A stretch of 64,000 nucleotides of DNA from Oxalobacteraceae bacterium AB_14 (GCA_000381565.1 KB906724.1:3060674-3124673); one strand, 5' to 3'; positions 40,419 through 49,619 are shown, counted from the stretch's first letter. The notes: a model not told the origin generated them from the letters alone. A program made the numbers and translations.

Positions 40419-41672
40419 ATGTCCGAAAAACGCCACGCCACGCTTGGCATACATCACACTCCGGAGCATGACGCGCACCACCATCCGCATCGCGGACCTA
40501 TCCTCAGGCGCGCCAAGCTGGCGGGCCTGATCGCCATCGTGCTGCTGCTGGCGGGCGGCGCCGCCACGCTGGTGCAGCGGGCCGTGCACGCGAAGGCGCT
40601 GGCGGCGGCCACCACCGAATTGAACCAGCAATATGTGCTCGTCACCAGCGCCAAGGCGGCGCCGGGCGGCGAGCCGCTCTCCCTCCCCGGCACGCTACAG
40701 GGCATCATCGAATCGCCCATTTATGCGCGCAGCAGCGGCTACGTGCTGCGCTGGACCAAAGATATCGGCGCCCGCGTCAGCAAGGGCGAGCTGCTGGCGG
40801 AGATCGATACGCCGGAAGTGGACCAGCAGCTGTCGCAAGCCGTGGCGGCGCGCCAGCAGGCGACGGCCAGCCTGGAACTGGCCAAAAGCTCGGCCGAACG
40901 CTGGGAAGCCTTGCGCAAGAAAGACGCCGTCACGCAGCAGGAGCTCAATGAACGCAGCAGCGCCTACGCGCAGGCGCAGGCCAACCTGGCGGCGGCCGAC
41001 GCCAATGTGCGCCGCTTGCAGAAAACCGGGGAGTTCAAGCGGGTGGTCGCGCCGTTTTCCGGCGTGATCACCAGCCGCACCGTGGATGTCGGCGATTTGA
41101 TCAACGGCGGCAACGGCGGCGCGGACCGGGCGCTGTTCCGGCTGGCGCAGGTCGATCCGCTGCGGGTGTACGTGTATGTGCCGCAGACCTACGCCCAGCG
41201 CATCAAGACCGGCGACCGCGTCACGGTCACCCAGGCCGAGCTGGCGGGCCAGAAGTTCGGCGGCACGGTGGTGCGCACGGCGGGCGCCATTGACGCGGCC
41301 ACGCGCACCATGCAGATCGAGATCAACCTGCCGAACAAGGACAACGCGCTGCTGGCCGGCTCCTATGTGCAGGTGGCCTTGCCGCTCAGCGGCAGCTCGA
41401 ATGCGCTGCTGGTGCCGTCCAACGTGCTGCTGTTCCGGCCGGAGGGGCCGCGTGTGGCGGTGGTCGGCGGCGACGGCAAGGTCAGGCTGCAAGCCATCAC
41501 GCTTGGGCATGACCTCGGCAACCGGATGGAGGTGCTGGGCGGCCTGACCACGGCCGAGCGGCTGGTGCTCAATCCGGCGGACTCGCTGGCCGACGGCGAC
41601 GTGGTGCAGGTCAGGCAGGCCAAGGCCAAGGCCGATGCCGGCGCCGGCGCGGCCGGGAAAGCGTCGCAATGA
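40419..41672 (+). CDS. RND periplasmic adaptor (HlyD/MFP family)
   Basis: A 417-residue membrane-fusion protein: a His-rich cytoplasmic N-terminus (HHTPEHDAHHHPHRG), one membrane anchor (about 33-52), a lipoyl-like half, an alpha-helical hairpin (about 125-205, QLSQAVAARQQATASLELAKS...), the second lipoyl half (FKRVVAPFSGVITSRTVDVGD) and beta-barrel/membrane-proximal domains. The His cluster at the N-terminus is unusual and might bind metal. GAAGGGAA precedes the ATG. Stop and next start overlap (ATGA, 41669-41672), so adaptor and outer-membrane channel are translationally coupled. Confidence 0.94.
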   Translation: MSEKRHATLGIHHTPEHDAHHHPHRGPILRRAKLAGLIAIVLLLAGGAATLVQRAVHAKALAAATTELNQQYVLVTSAKAAPGGEPLSLPGTLQGIIESPIYARSSGYVLRWTKDIGARVSKGELLAEIDTPEVDQQLSQAVAARQQATASLELAKSSAERWEALRKKDAVTQQELNERSSAYAQAQANLAAADANVRRLQKTGEFKRVVAPFSGVITSRTVDVGDLINGGNGGADRALFRLAQVDPLRVYVYVPQTYAQRIKTGDRVTVTQAELAGQKFGGTVVRTAGAIDAATRTMQIEINLPNKDNALLAGSYVQVALPLSGSSNALLVPSNVLLFRPEGPRVAVVGGDGKVRLQAITLGHDLGNRMEVLGGLTTAERLVLNPADSLADGDVVQVRQAKAKADAGAGAAGKASQ

Positions 41673-43093
41673 ACCAGCGCCGCGCACTCGGAGCGCTGAC
41701 CGCCGCGCTGCTGGCCGGCTGCGCCGGCGCTCCCGCCTACGAAAAGCCGTCCATCGACCTGCCGGCCATGTGGCAATCATCCGCCCCCTTCCGCACCGCC
41801 ATGCCCGACGACGCGGGACTGAAGGGTAGCTGGTGGGAAGTTTTCGGCGATGCGCAGCTCAATCAGCTGGCGCAGCAGGTGCTGGCGCATAACCAGGGCC
41901 TGGCCGGCGCCGCGGCGCGGCTGGCGCAGGCGCGTTCGCAGGTGACGGTCAGTTCGGCCAGCCTGTTCCCGCAAGCCGGCCTGCAAGCCGGCGCGGCGCG
42001 CCAGAAGACGTCGGCCTATCGTCCGCTGGCCGCGTACAACGCCACCAGTCAATCGGTGGTGCAGGACAATTATCAGCTGGGCTTTGCCGTCAACTACGAA
42101 GCCGATTTGTTCGGCCGCGTGCGCAGCGGCGTGCAAGGCGCGCGCGCCTCCGCCGAGCAGGCGGCGGCCGACTTTGAGAACGTCCGGCTGCTGCTGACCT
42201 CCGAACTGGCGGCCGACTATTTCAACCTGCGCGAGCTGGATGGCGAAATCGATGTGCTCAAGCAGGGCATCGTCTTGCAGCAGAAGGCTTACGATTTCAT
42301 CCAGGCCCGGCACGAGCTGGGTGCAGCCACCGGCCTCGATCTGGCGCAACAGCAGTCGCTGCTGGACGCCAGCAAGACCCAGCTGGAACTGCTGCACAGC
42401 CAGCGCGCACAGTACCAGCACGCCATCGCCACGCTGACCGGCACGCCGGCGCCCTCCTTCACGCTGCCGTCCGCCGTGCTGGCGCTGACGCCGCCGTCGC
42501 TGCCGGTCGGCCTGCCGTCGGAGGTGCTGCAGCGGCGGCCGGACGTGGCCGCCGCCGAACGCGCGGTGGCCGCCGCCAACGCCAGCATCGGCGTCGCCCG
42601 CGCCGCCTGGTTCCCCTCCGTGATGCTGCAATCGAGCGGCGGCTGGGACAGCAACCAGATGAGCAAGCTGCTGCAAGCGCCCAGTCTGCTATGGTCGCTC
42701 GGCGCGGCGCTCACCCAAACCCTGTTCGACGCCGGCAAGAGCGACGCCACCGTGGCCATCGCCCAGGCCGGCTATGCAGGGGCGGTCGCCAACTTCCGGC
42801 AAAACGTGCTGGTGGCGATGCAGGAAGTCGAGGACGGCATGTCCGGCCTGGCTGCGCTGGGCCGCGCCCAGGCGCTGTCCGAGGCCAGCGTGCGCAGCGC
42901 CCGGCGCGTGCTGGAGCTGGCCAACGACCGCTACACCGGCGGCGTCGAGACCTACTTCGACGTCATCGCCGCCCAGCAGACGCTGCTCAACAACCAGCGT
43001 CTGGCCATGCAGATACGCGGCAGGCAGATGGTCGGCTCGGTCTACCTGGTCAAGGCGCTGGGCGGCGGCTGGACTACCAACCGATATCCCTGA
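41669..43093 (+). CDS. RND outer-membrane channel, NodT/TolC-type lipoprotein
   Basis: A 474-residue outer-membrane efflux protein with lipobox LAGC (Cys18) and two repeats of the TolC-like fold; typical segments are QLAQQVLAHNQGLAGAAARLAQARSQV, NYEADLFGRVRSGVQGARAS, LPSEVLQRRPDVAAAERAV and LELANDRYTGGVETYFDVI. It completes the tripartite pump with the two genes upstream. Its last 20 bases overlap the convergent metalloprotease gene. Confidence 0.95.
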   Translation: MNQRRALGALTAALLAGCAGAPAYEKPSIDLPAMWQSSAPFRTAMPDDAGLKGSWWEVFGDAQLNQLAQQVLAHNQGLAGAAARLAQARSQVTVSSASLFPQAGLQAGAARQKTSAYRPLAAYNATSQSVVQDNYQLGFAVNYEADLFGRVRSGVQGARASAEQAAADFENVRLLLTSELAADYFNLRELDGEIDVLKQGIVLQQKAYDFIQARHELGAATGLDLAQQQSLLDASKTQLELLHSQRAQYQHAIATLTGTPAPSFTLPSAVLALTPPSLPVGLPSEVLQRRPDVAAAERAVAAANASIGVARAAWFPSVMLQSSGGWDSNQMSKLLQAPSLLWSLGAALTQTLFDAGKSDATVAIAQAGYAGAVANFRQNVLVAMQEVEDGMSGLAALGRAQALSEASVRSARRVLELANDRYTGGVETYFDVIAAQQTLLNNQRLAMQIRGRQMVGSVYLVKALGGGWTTNRYP

Positions 43094-44486
43094 GCAGCGG
43101 GAAGCTCAGGTCGTGCGGCGGGCTCACCTCGTGCGTCAGGTCGCCGTTGATGGACGGCTCCATCAGCAGGTTGGGGAAGGCGCTGACATCGTAGTGCGAC
43201 ACGGACGATCCCGGCTGATTGGGATCGGGCGCGTACATCAGCACCCGGCCCGCCGCATCGGTGCCCGCGCGGATCGCCAGGTTCACGCCGAGGTTGGCGT
43301 GGACGCCTGAATGCGTGCGCGAGCGCGTCGCCAGCGCGGCTTTGAGCCGGATCCCATCGTCCAGCGTGATGCGTACCGCGGGGATCACGATGCCGGGATC
43401 GCTGCCGCCCAAGCCGGGCGGCGGCGCACCGGCGGCGTTGTCGGCGATGATGACGCCGATGGCGCCTGCATCCTGCGCGTTCCTGGCCTTGACCACGAAG
43501 GTGCAGCTGCCGCGATCGATCAGCGCGATCTTGGCGCGCACCGCCAACGCGTTCGACGGCGACAGCGGTGTGCAGGCCAGCCCGCGGTCGGGCGGCGTGT
43601 CGACCACCGGCATCACCTCGCCGGTCGCGCCGGGGCTGGCCAGCGGCGGCCCGAAGCTGGCCGTGCCGACCTGGATGAGGCCGGCGATGCCGGCCGGCGC
43701 CAGCACCGTCAGCACCGGCGTGCCCTGTTGCAGCACCGTCTGCGCGGCCTGCTTGACGACCGCGCCGTTCCACACCAGCTTGCCGGACTTGAGGGCGGAC
43801 GCCGCGCGCTCGGCGTCGCTCATGTCCTTCCACAGCTTGCCGGTGCTGGTGTCCAGCAGGAAGTAATCCCAGATGCTGGGGACACCGTCCAGCTGCTCGC
43901 CGGTTGCGTCGTCGGTGTAGGTCTGGAAGCCGAGGCCATGGCCGAACTCATGCAGCAGCACCGTCACCAGGTCGACCTCGGCGCCATGCTTGTCGTCCAG
44001 GCCGAGATAGAACGGCGCGCCGGTCAGGCAGCCCGGCTGGCCCAGGTTGACGTTGAAGCGGGCGCGGATGTCCGGCGTGGCGGGGTCGACGTCCGCGTCC
44101 GCGTACTTGTTGGTCTCTGCCTTGCTGAACCAGGCGTTGGCGACCGGCGCGCCGGGGAAGTCCCTGAACACTTCCAGCGCGCCGGCCGAGCCCAGCACCG
44201 CGCCGCCGTCGTTGCACGGCAGCGCTTCCCAGGTCGCCAGGATGCGGATCGGCACCGTGCTGGACAGCGTGCCGCCCCACTTGCTGGCGGCGGCCTGGAA
44301 GGCGTTCAAGCGTTGCGCGCCCAGCGTGGTGCCGCCGTTGCCGCCGACCGCAGCGACCGGCGTGGCGTCGTTGAAGCCGACGCCGGCCGGGTCGCCGTTG
44401 ACGATGATGATGGTGGCGGCGGCCCAGGCCGACGCGGTGCACAGCAGCGCCACTGCTGTCACGAAGGTTGGCAAGATGCGCTTCAT
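43074..44486 (-). CDS. Exported PA-domain metalloprotease-like protein
   Basis: A 470-residue secreted protein with signal peptide MKRILPTFVTAVALLCTASAWA. The zinc motif HEFGHGLGFQ (H-E-x-x-H) lies near residue 180; the metzincin third His expected at HExxHxxGxxH is a Thr, so the third ligand must come from elsewhere. A protease-associated (PA) domain follows (about 310-400: KIALIDRGSCTFVVKARNAQ, AGAIGVIIADNA), used for substrate docking. The C-terminal VSHYDVSAFPNLLMEPSING is typical of this exported family. The start is at 44486, where AAGGAG precedes the ATG. It overlaps the stop codon of the PEP-CTERM-like gene (ATGA), so the two are coupled. Confidence 0.88.
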   Translation of the reverse strand: MKRILPTFVTAVALLCTASAWAAATIIIVNGDPAGVGFNDATPVAAVGGNGGTTLGAQRLNAFQAAASKWGGTLSSTVPIRILATWEALPCNDGGAVLGSAGALEVFRDFPGAPVANAWFSKAETNKYADADVDPATPDIRARFNVNLGQPGCLTGAPFYLGLDDKHGAEVDLVTVLLHEFGHGLGFQTYTDDATGEQLDGVPSIWDYFLLDTSTGKLWKDMSDAERAASALKSGKLVWNGAVVKQAAQTVLQQGTPVLTVLAPAGIAGLIQVGTASFGPPLASPGATGEVMPVVDTPPDRGLACTPLSPSNALAVRAKIALIDRGSCTFVVKARNAQDAGAIGVIIADNAAGAPPPGLGGSDPGIVIPAVRITLDDGIRLKAALATRSRTHSGVHANLGVNLAIRAGTDAAGRVLMYAPDPNQPGSSVSHYDVSAFPNLLMEPSINGDLTHEVSPPHDLSFPLLRDIGW

Positions 44487-45514
44487 TTTTGTTCTCCTTG
44501 GGCGGCGGGATTCTTGTGCACCGAATACTGGGTATGCGCTTGGTCGAGCACCACGCCGACGCCGCCGCGCGGCGGATGGATCGTCGCCGGTCGGCTGGAA
44601 CGCGCTCTTGGCCCTGCCGCGCTGGCCCGGATTGCCTTGTCCAGCTCGGCGGCCTGGTCCTGGGTGGGGTTGCCCAGCTTGCCGGTGACGGGATCTTTGT
44701 AGGCCTTGAGCCCGCCGGCGGTGGCCACCGGCCGTGGCGGCGCCTGCTGCGTGACAACATTCACATGCGGGAACGTCATCAGGCCGTTTTCCGGCGCGGC
44801 CTGCACCGACGTTGCCGCCAACGCCAGGCTGCATATGGCCATCCGTTCCAGCGGCCGGCGCACCCGTAACGCGCCCGCCAGTCCGCACAAGCCCAGCGCG
44901 ATCAACGCCATGGTGCCGGGAACGGGTAGCGCGGCCGCGTTCACGCTGACGGAATCGATGCCGATGTAGTCGCCGTGGAGGCTGGTGTCATCGACCACGT
45001 AGCGGAAGGCAAACCTGCCGCTGGCAGGCGCCGTCAAGCCAGCGACCGTGATGGCGTGGTCGCCCCAGCCGGTATCGGTGGCCGAGTCGAAGCTGCCCAG
45101 CAGATTGAAGCCGCCCAGGCTGGTGCTGGCGCCGCCCGTGCTCAGGTACACCTGGACCGTGTCCAGGAAGCCTTCTCCCAGCAAGCGCAAGGCGAAGTTC
45201 AGCAACTCACCGTTGAACAAGGCCAACTCCGGCGTCAGCAACCAGTTGCTGATCGCGCCGCCCAAGCCGGCGTTGTTGAGGTTGGCCGCGATATAGGCAT
45301 AGTCCGGACCGGCGGCCGCCGCGAAGATGGCGGGATCGCCCTGGAACCAGGAAGTGCCGCCGGGCGGGGAACTGTCGTTCACAAACACCCAGCCGTTGGC
45401 GGGCAAGGCTGTGATGTCGTTGAAGCTTGCGCTGAACAAGGGCGCAGCGGAAGCGGAGGCGGTACAACCAGCGGCGACTGCAAGCAGCCCCGCCCAGCGC
45501 TTAATCAAGTCCAT
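44483..45514 (-). CDS. PEP-CTERM-like surface protein fused to a second signal-peptide module
   Basis: A 343-residue frame that looks like two genes read as one. Residues 1-197: signal peptide (AGLLAVAAGCTASASA) and a choice-of-anchor beta-sandwich (NDITALPANGWVFVND..., DDTSLHGDYIGIDSVSV). Residues 198-220: an internal PEP-CTERM-like sorting signal, VPGTMAL, a hydrophobic stretch, then RVRR. Such signals normally end the protein, yet here the frame continues to a second signal-like stretch starting at Met225 (MAICSLALAATSVQA), then about 100 residues ending in HKNPAAQGEQK. Loss of a stop codon between two genes is the simplest reading; an internal start at 44842 could still give the second product. 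GAGGA precedes the first ATG. Coupled by ATGA overlap to the metalloprotease. Confidence 0.75.
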   Translation of the reverse strand: MDLIKRWAGLLAVAAGCTASASAAPLFSASFNDITALPANGWVFVNDSSPPGGTSWFQGDPAIFAAAAGPDYAYIAANLNNAGLGGAISNWLLTPELALFNGELLNFALRLLGEGFLDTVQVYLSTGGASTSLGGFNLLGSFDSATDTGWGDHAITVAGLTAPASGRFAFRYVVDDTSLHGDYIGIDSVSVNAAALPVPGTMALIALGLCGLAGALRVRRPLERMAICSLALAATSVQAAPENGLMTFPHVNVVTQQAPPRPVATAGGLKAYKDPVTGKLGNPTQDQAAELDKAIRASAAGPRARSSRPATIHPPRGGVGVVLDQAHTQYSVHKNPAAQGEQK

Positions 45515-45614
45515 GTCTATCCTCGTGATGAGAAGGTGGAATCGGAAACCCCATTGGTACGGCTCAACTTGCCTTGATTAGACCGACCCAACACTCATCA
45601 GTTCCCGCGTCGGC

Positions 45615-45641
45615 AAAAAAAATCCGGCGCGGCGGCCGGAT
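45615..45641 (-). terminator. Rho-independent terminator after the OsmC-family gene
   Basis: On the minus strand ATCCGGC (45641-45635) and GCCGGAT (45628-45622) form a 7-bp stem with a 6-base loop, followed by eight T. It starts 29 bases after the OsmC-family stop codon. Confidence 0.9.
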
Positions 45642-45669
45642 AATTTGGGGAATCTTTCCGCTCAGATGT

Positions 45670-46059
45670 TCAGCTGACAGTCGTGTTTATCACCATCCCG
45701 GCCTTCAACGTCAACGTCACCGGCGTCTTCTCGGCGATTTCGGCCATGCGCTTGATTTGTTCGGCGTCCAGCGCGCCGGCGAACGACAGCGTGCGCTTGA
45801 CCATCATGGCGCCATCGTCGCTGTGGCTCAGGTGCAGGCCGACAGCGACCGCGTCCAGCGGCCACTGCTTGCGGTCGGCGTACATGCGCAGCGTGATGGC
45901 GGTGCAGGCGCCCAGGCCCGCCAGCACGAAATCGTAGGGCGCCGGGCCGGTGTCGCGCCCGCCGTTGCGCTCAGGCTCGTCGCCGACCAGCGCGTGGCCG
46001 CTGACCTCGATGGTGGTTCGATAGCTGTCCTTGCCGATATGTGCGGTGCCGCGTGCCAT
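45670..46059 (-). CDS. OsmC/Ohr-family protein
   Basis: A 129-residue protein starting MARGTAHIGKDSYRT with an OsmC-type fold. The family detoxifies organic hydroperoxides with a Cys pair: one Cys is seen in GLGACTAITLRMYADRK (the expected first Cys), and no second Cys follows in the usual C-terminal position, so it may be a YhfA-like member of the OsmC fold rather than a true peroxidase. The start is at 46059, where GGGAGGA precedes the ATG. It is divergent from a TonB receptor gene. Confidence 0.88.
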   Translation of the reverse strand: MARGTAHIGKDSYRTTIEVSGHALVGDEPERNGGRDTGPAPYDFVLAGLGACTAITLRMYADRKQWPLDAVAVGLHLSHSDDGAMMVKRTLSFAGALDAEQIKRMAEIAEKTPVTLTLKAGMVINTTVS

Positions 46060-46106
46060 GTGATCCTCCCAGGTAATGGCCGCTATTTTAGCCCGCGTCC
46101 GCCATG

Positions 46107-46145
46107 TTAAGTAAAGTATTGTAAATAGCAATCATTCTTACTTAA
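46107..46145. promoter_or_regulatory. 8-bp inverted repeat enclosing a weak Fur-like box
   Basis: TTAAGTAA (46107-46114) and TTACTTAA (46138-46145) are a perfect inverted repeat 23 bases apart in the A/T-rich gap between the OsmC-family and receptor genes. Between them, 46121-46139 matches the Fur consensus at 12 of 19 positions, centred on AATCATT. Both are candidates only. Confidence 0.35.
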
Positions 46146-46213
46146 GTTCAATTGTAGAATAGCAGCCTTTCAACGACGAACAAGACGGCGCCGACGCATC
46201 GGCCCGCCCCACC

Positions 46214-48454
46214 ATGCACAAGATATTCCTGACCGCCTGCCTCGCCGCGCCGCTGACCGCCCTCGCCCAAACCCAGCCTGCCGCCGACCAACCGGACGCC
46301 AAGCCGGCCACCACGGCCAAGCCCAGCAAGCCGGCGCCGGTGCTGCCGTCGGTGACGGTGGCCGGCGAGCGGCCGACCAACCGCATCGACCGCCAGGTGT
46401 ACGACGTCAAGTCCGACATCAGCAGCACCAACGGCAGCGCCGCCGACGCGCTCAATAACGTGCCGGCGGTGGCGGTCGATCCGGACGGCACCGTCACGCT
46501 GCGCGGCAGCAGCAATGTGCAGATCCTGGTCGACGGCAAGCCGTCCGCCATGCTGCAGGGCGACAACCGCGGCCCGACGCTGCAGGCGATGAACGCCGAC
46601 GATATCGAATCGGTCGAAGTGATCAACAATCCCGGCGCGCAGTTCGGCAACGAGGCCGGCGGCGGCCCCATCCTCAACCTGGTGATGCGCCGCAACCGCA
46701 AGCCGGGCGGCTTCGCCAACCTCAACGCCAACGGCGGCTACGCCGGCCGCTACAACAGCGCCGCGTCGGGCAGCTACAACGAGGGACCGTGGGGCTTCCA
46801 GGGCGGCATCCACGTGCGGCATGACGGCCGCAATTCCACCGCCGTGGTCAGCCGCGACCGCCTCGACCCGGCCACCGGCGCCTTCGTCCACAGCAGCCAG
46901 AGCTCGTCCGGCGCCGGCCTGAACGACATGGGCGGCGTGAACGGCACCGTCAGCTACAACCTGGACCAGCGCGACACGCTGACCGCGAGCGCCAACTACA
47001 TGGGCCGCGGCAACGACCAGCGCGCCATCGACCACTACCTCAACGGCGCCACCGCCGGCTTCGCCGCCACCGACTACGTGCGCACCACCGCGCGCGAGGG
47101 CGACGCCAAGAACTTCAGCTGGGGCGGCCGCTACGACCACAAGGGCCAGCTGCCGAATGAGACGCTGAAGATCGACCTGCGCGTGTCGGCCTCCGAGAAC
47201 GACAGCAACAGCGGCTACGCCGACGACTACGCCGGCGGCGTGCTGCCCGACAGCCGCTCCCACCAGCGCAACGACAACAGCAGCCACATCGTCGATTTCA
47301 CCGGCGACTACGAGCGGCCGCTGGCCGGCGGCAGCCTCAAGGCGGGCTACAAGGTCGCCACCAACAAGAACAACGCCGACACGCTGTACACCGACTTCGA
47401 TCCGTTGAGCTCGGTCGCCGTGGTCAACCCGGCGCGCAGCAACCGCTACCAGCTGGAACAGACCGTGGTCGCGCTGTACGGCTCCTACCAGTTGAAGCTG
47501 AACGACAACTGGGGCGTGCTGGGCGGCCTGCGCACCGAGCACACCGGCATGGACATCCACCAGATCACCGGCGGCGTTGAAGCCAGGAACAACTACACCA
47601 ACCTGATCCCCAGCCTGTTCGCCACCTACAAGGCGAGCGAGACGGCCAACATGCGCTTCGCCTACGCGCGCCGCATCCGCCGACCGAACGCCAACGACCT
47701 CAATCCCTACGTGGTGTATCGCGACGAGTTCAACGTCTCGTCCGGCAATCCGCTGCTCAAGCCGACCAAGACCGACTCCTTCGAAGTAGGCTACGAAACC
47801 AAGGTCGGCGCGCTGGAAACCAATCTGCGCGGCTACTACCGCAAGGACACCGACGCCATCGTCGACTACCGCACCTTCATCGCCGACAACGTGCTGCTGA
47901 CCACGCGCCAGAACGGCGAAGGCAGCCATGCGAGCGGCTTGGAATTCACCGTCAGCGGCAAGCTGACGCCGTCGCTGACGCTGAACTCCAGCGGCAACCT
48001 GGCGCGCAGCCAGCAGACCACGCAGGACGACAGCGGCGTCCTGGTCAGCCGCAGCGCCAACTCGCTGAGCGGCCGCGTGCGGCTGAACTATGCCTACAGC
48101 GCCGCCACGCAAGTGCAGATGGCCTTGCAAATGCAGGGCAAGACGCTGTCCGGCCAGGGCTACCGATCGCCAAACAACACCTTCAACCTGAGCCTGCGCC
48201 AGGCCGTGACGCCGCGCCTGAGCCTGGTGGGCACGGTCACCGACCTGTTCAGCACCAACAAGATGGAGACCGTGATCAACAGCGCCACGCTGCGCGAGAC
48301 CAGCACCCGCCGCTTCGACGGCCGGGTGTTCTACCTGGGCCTGTCCTACCGTCTGGGCGGCGCCGCCACGGCGGCCGACACGCACAACGGACCACGCTTC
48401 GGCCCGCCGCCAGGCCCTGGCGGCCCCGGCCGCGGCGGCCCGTCGGAAGGCTGA
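46214..48454 (+). CDS. TonB-dependent receptor with OMP_b-brl_3-type barrel and Gly/Pro-rich tail
   Basis: A 746-residue receptor-like outer-membrane protein: signal peptide (MHKIFLTACLAAPLTALAQ), plug (about 45-160, ...ALNNVPAVAVDPDGTVTLRGSSNVQILVDGKPS..., IESVEVINNPGAQFGNEAGGG) and a large barrel with NARS-free strands ending FYLGLSYRLGG. The plug resembles the outer-membrane beta-barrel family 3 group rather than the classical siderophore receptors. Beyond the last strand it carries an odd tail, ATAADTHNGPRFGPPP then PGPGGPGRGGPSEG, so the chain does not end with the usual terminal aromatic residue recognised by the BAM machinery. Substrate unknown. Confidence 0.9.
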   Translation: MHKIFLTACLAAPLTALAQTQPAADQPDAKPATTAKPSKPAPVLPSVTVAGERPTNRIDRQVYDVKSDISSTNGSAADALNNVPAVAVDPDGTVTLRGSSNVQILVDGKPSAMLQGDNRGPTLQAMNADDIESVEVINNPGAQFGNEAGGGPILNLVMRRNRKPGGFANLNANGGYAGRYNSAASGSYNEGPWGFQGGIHVRHDGRNSTAVVSRDRLDPATGAFVHSSQSSSGAGLNDMGGVNGTVSYNLDQRDTLTASANYMGRGNDQRAIDHYLNGATAGFAATDYVRTTAREGDAKNFSWGGRYDHKGQLPNETLKIDLRVSASENDSNSGYADDYAGGVLPDSRSHQRNDNSSHIVDFTGDYERPLAGGSLKAGYKVATNKNNADTLYTDFDPLSSVAVVNPARSNRYQLEQTVVALYGSYQLKLNDNWGVLGGLRTEHTGMDIHQITGGVEARNNYTNLIPSLFATYKASETANMRFAYARRIRRPNANDLNPYVVYRDEFNVSSGNPLLKPTKTDSFEVGYETKVGALETNLRGYYRKDTDAIVDYRTFIADNVLLTTRQNGEGSHASGLEFTVSGKLTPSLTLNSSGNLARSQQTTQDDSGVLVSRSANSLSGRVRLNYAYSAATQVQMALQMQGKTLSGQGYRSPNNTFNLSLRQAVTPRLSLVGTVTDLFSTNKMETVINSATLRETSTRRFDGRVFYLGLSYRLGGAATAADTHNGPRFGPPPGPGGPGRGGPSEG

Positions 48455-48464
48455 CCCCGAATTT

Positions 48465-49619
48465 TTATTTCATCACCGCCACTTTTTCCCGCTTGGCGTT
48501 GCGGAAGGTGTAGATCGTCAGCACGCCGTCTTTGACGTCGCCGCGCGCGTCGAAGGTGATGTTGCCGGTCACGCCCTTGTGGGTGATGCCGGCCAGCGCC
48601 GGCAGGTACTTGGCCGGCTCCGGCGAGCCGACTTTCTGCATCGCTTCGACCATCGTCATCAGCGCGTCGTAGGCGTACGGCGCGTAGGTCTCGACGTCGA
48701 TGCCGAATTTCTTCTTGTAGGCGACGCGGAAATCGGCCATGCCTTTTTCCTGCGACGGCTCGACCCCGCCCGCCTCGGCGCAGATCACCTGGCCGTCGCT
48801 CATGGCGTCGCCCGCCAGGCGCGGCACCGAATCCGAACACATGCCGTCGCCACCCATGAACTTGATCGGGATCGCCAGCGCCTTCATCTGGCGCAACATC
48901 GGCCCGGCCACGGCGTCCATGCCGCCGAAGAACACCATGTCCGGCCTGGTCGCCTTGATGGCCGTGAGGATGGCGCTGAAGTCGGTCGACTTGTCGGTGG
49001 TGAACTGGGTCGACACCACGCTCGTGCCCGAGGCGGCGCCAGAGCGCTTGACGTTCTTGACGAATTCGTCGACCAGCCCCTTGCCATAGGCGGTGCGGTC
49101 GTCGATGACGGCGATGCGCCTGGCCTTCACATTCTGCATGGCGTAGCGGGCCAGCGCGGCGCCCAGCTGCTCGTCGTTGGCGATGTTGCGGAACGCGGTC
49201 TCGTAACGCTGGCGCGTGTACTGCGGATTGGTGGCCGACGGCGAAATCTGCGGTATGCCGGCGTCGTGATAGATGCGCGATGCCGGTATCGTCGTGCCCG
49301 AGGTCTCGTGGCCGATCACGCCGTTGACTCTGGCGTCCACCAGCTTCTGCGCGACGGTGGTGCCCTGTTTGGGATCGGCGCCATCGTCCTCCGCCTGCAA
49401 CACGATCTTGTACTTCTTCCCGCCGATGAGCACGCCCTTGGCGTTGAGCTCGTCGACCGCCATGCGGGCGCCATTTTCATTGTCCTTGCCCAAATGGGCG
49501 ATCGGCCCCGAGGTCGCCGCCACATGGCCGATCGTGATGACCGCTTCCGCCCGCGCGGCGCCGGTGGCGACGAAGGCCAGCGCAAGCGCCCGGCCACATG
49601 TTTTTATTGTTAATCGCAT
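48465..49619 (-). CDS. Branched-chain amino-acid-type ABC transporter binding protein (LivK-like), orphan
   Basis: A 384-residue periplasmic binding protein with signal peptide (CGRALALAFVATGAARAEA) and the LivK-type fold: TIGHVAATSGPIAHLGKDNENGARMAVDELNAKG, VNGVIGHETSGTTIPAS, ISPSATNPQYT and VVSTQFTTDKSTDFSAILT. It should bind Leu/Ile/Val or a related small molecule. No permease or ATPase gene is nearby, so it may use a transporter encoded elsewhere. Its 3' end is 10 bases from the convergent receptor gene. Confidence 0.92.
   Translation of the reverse strand: MRLTIKTCGRALALAFVATGAARAEAVITIGHVAATSGPIAHLGKDNENGARMAVDELNAKGVLIGGKKYKIVLQAEDDGADPKQGTTVAQKLVDARVNGVIGHETSGTTIPASRIYHDAGIPQISPSATNPQYTRQRYETAFRNIANDEQLGAALARYAMQNVKARRIAVIDDRTAYGKGLVDEFVKNVKRSGAASGTSVVSTQFTTDKSTDFSAILTAIKATRPDMVFFGGMDAVAGPMLRQMKALAIPIKFMGGDGMCSDSVPRLAGDAMSDGQVICAEAGGVEPSQEKGMADFRVAYKKKFGIDVETYAPYAYDALMTMVEAMQKVGSPEPAKYLPALAGITHKGVTGNITFDARGDVKDGVLTIYTFRNAKREKVAVMK

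Noticed and set aside
46121..46139. Fur box before the OMP_b-brl_3-type receptor as a firm call
   Set aside because: 12 of 19 matches in an A/T-rich gap is near what chance gives; kept only as part of a low-confidence site.
46148..48385. Long minus-strand open frame opposite the TonB receptor
   Set aside because: Repetitive Val/Ala/Gly/His composition and complete overlap with a receptor gene carrying signal peptide and plug motifs show it is a shadow.
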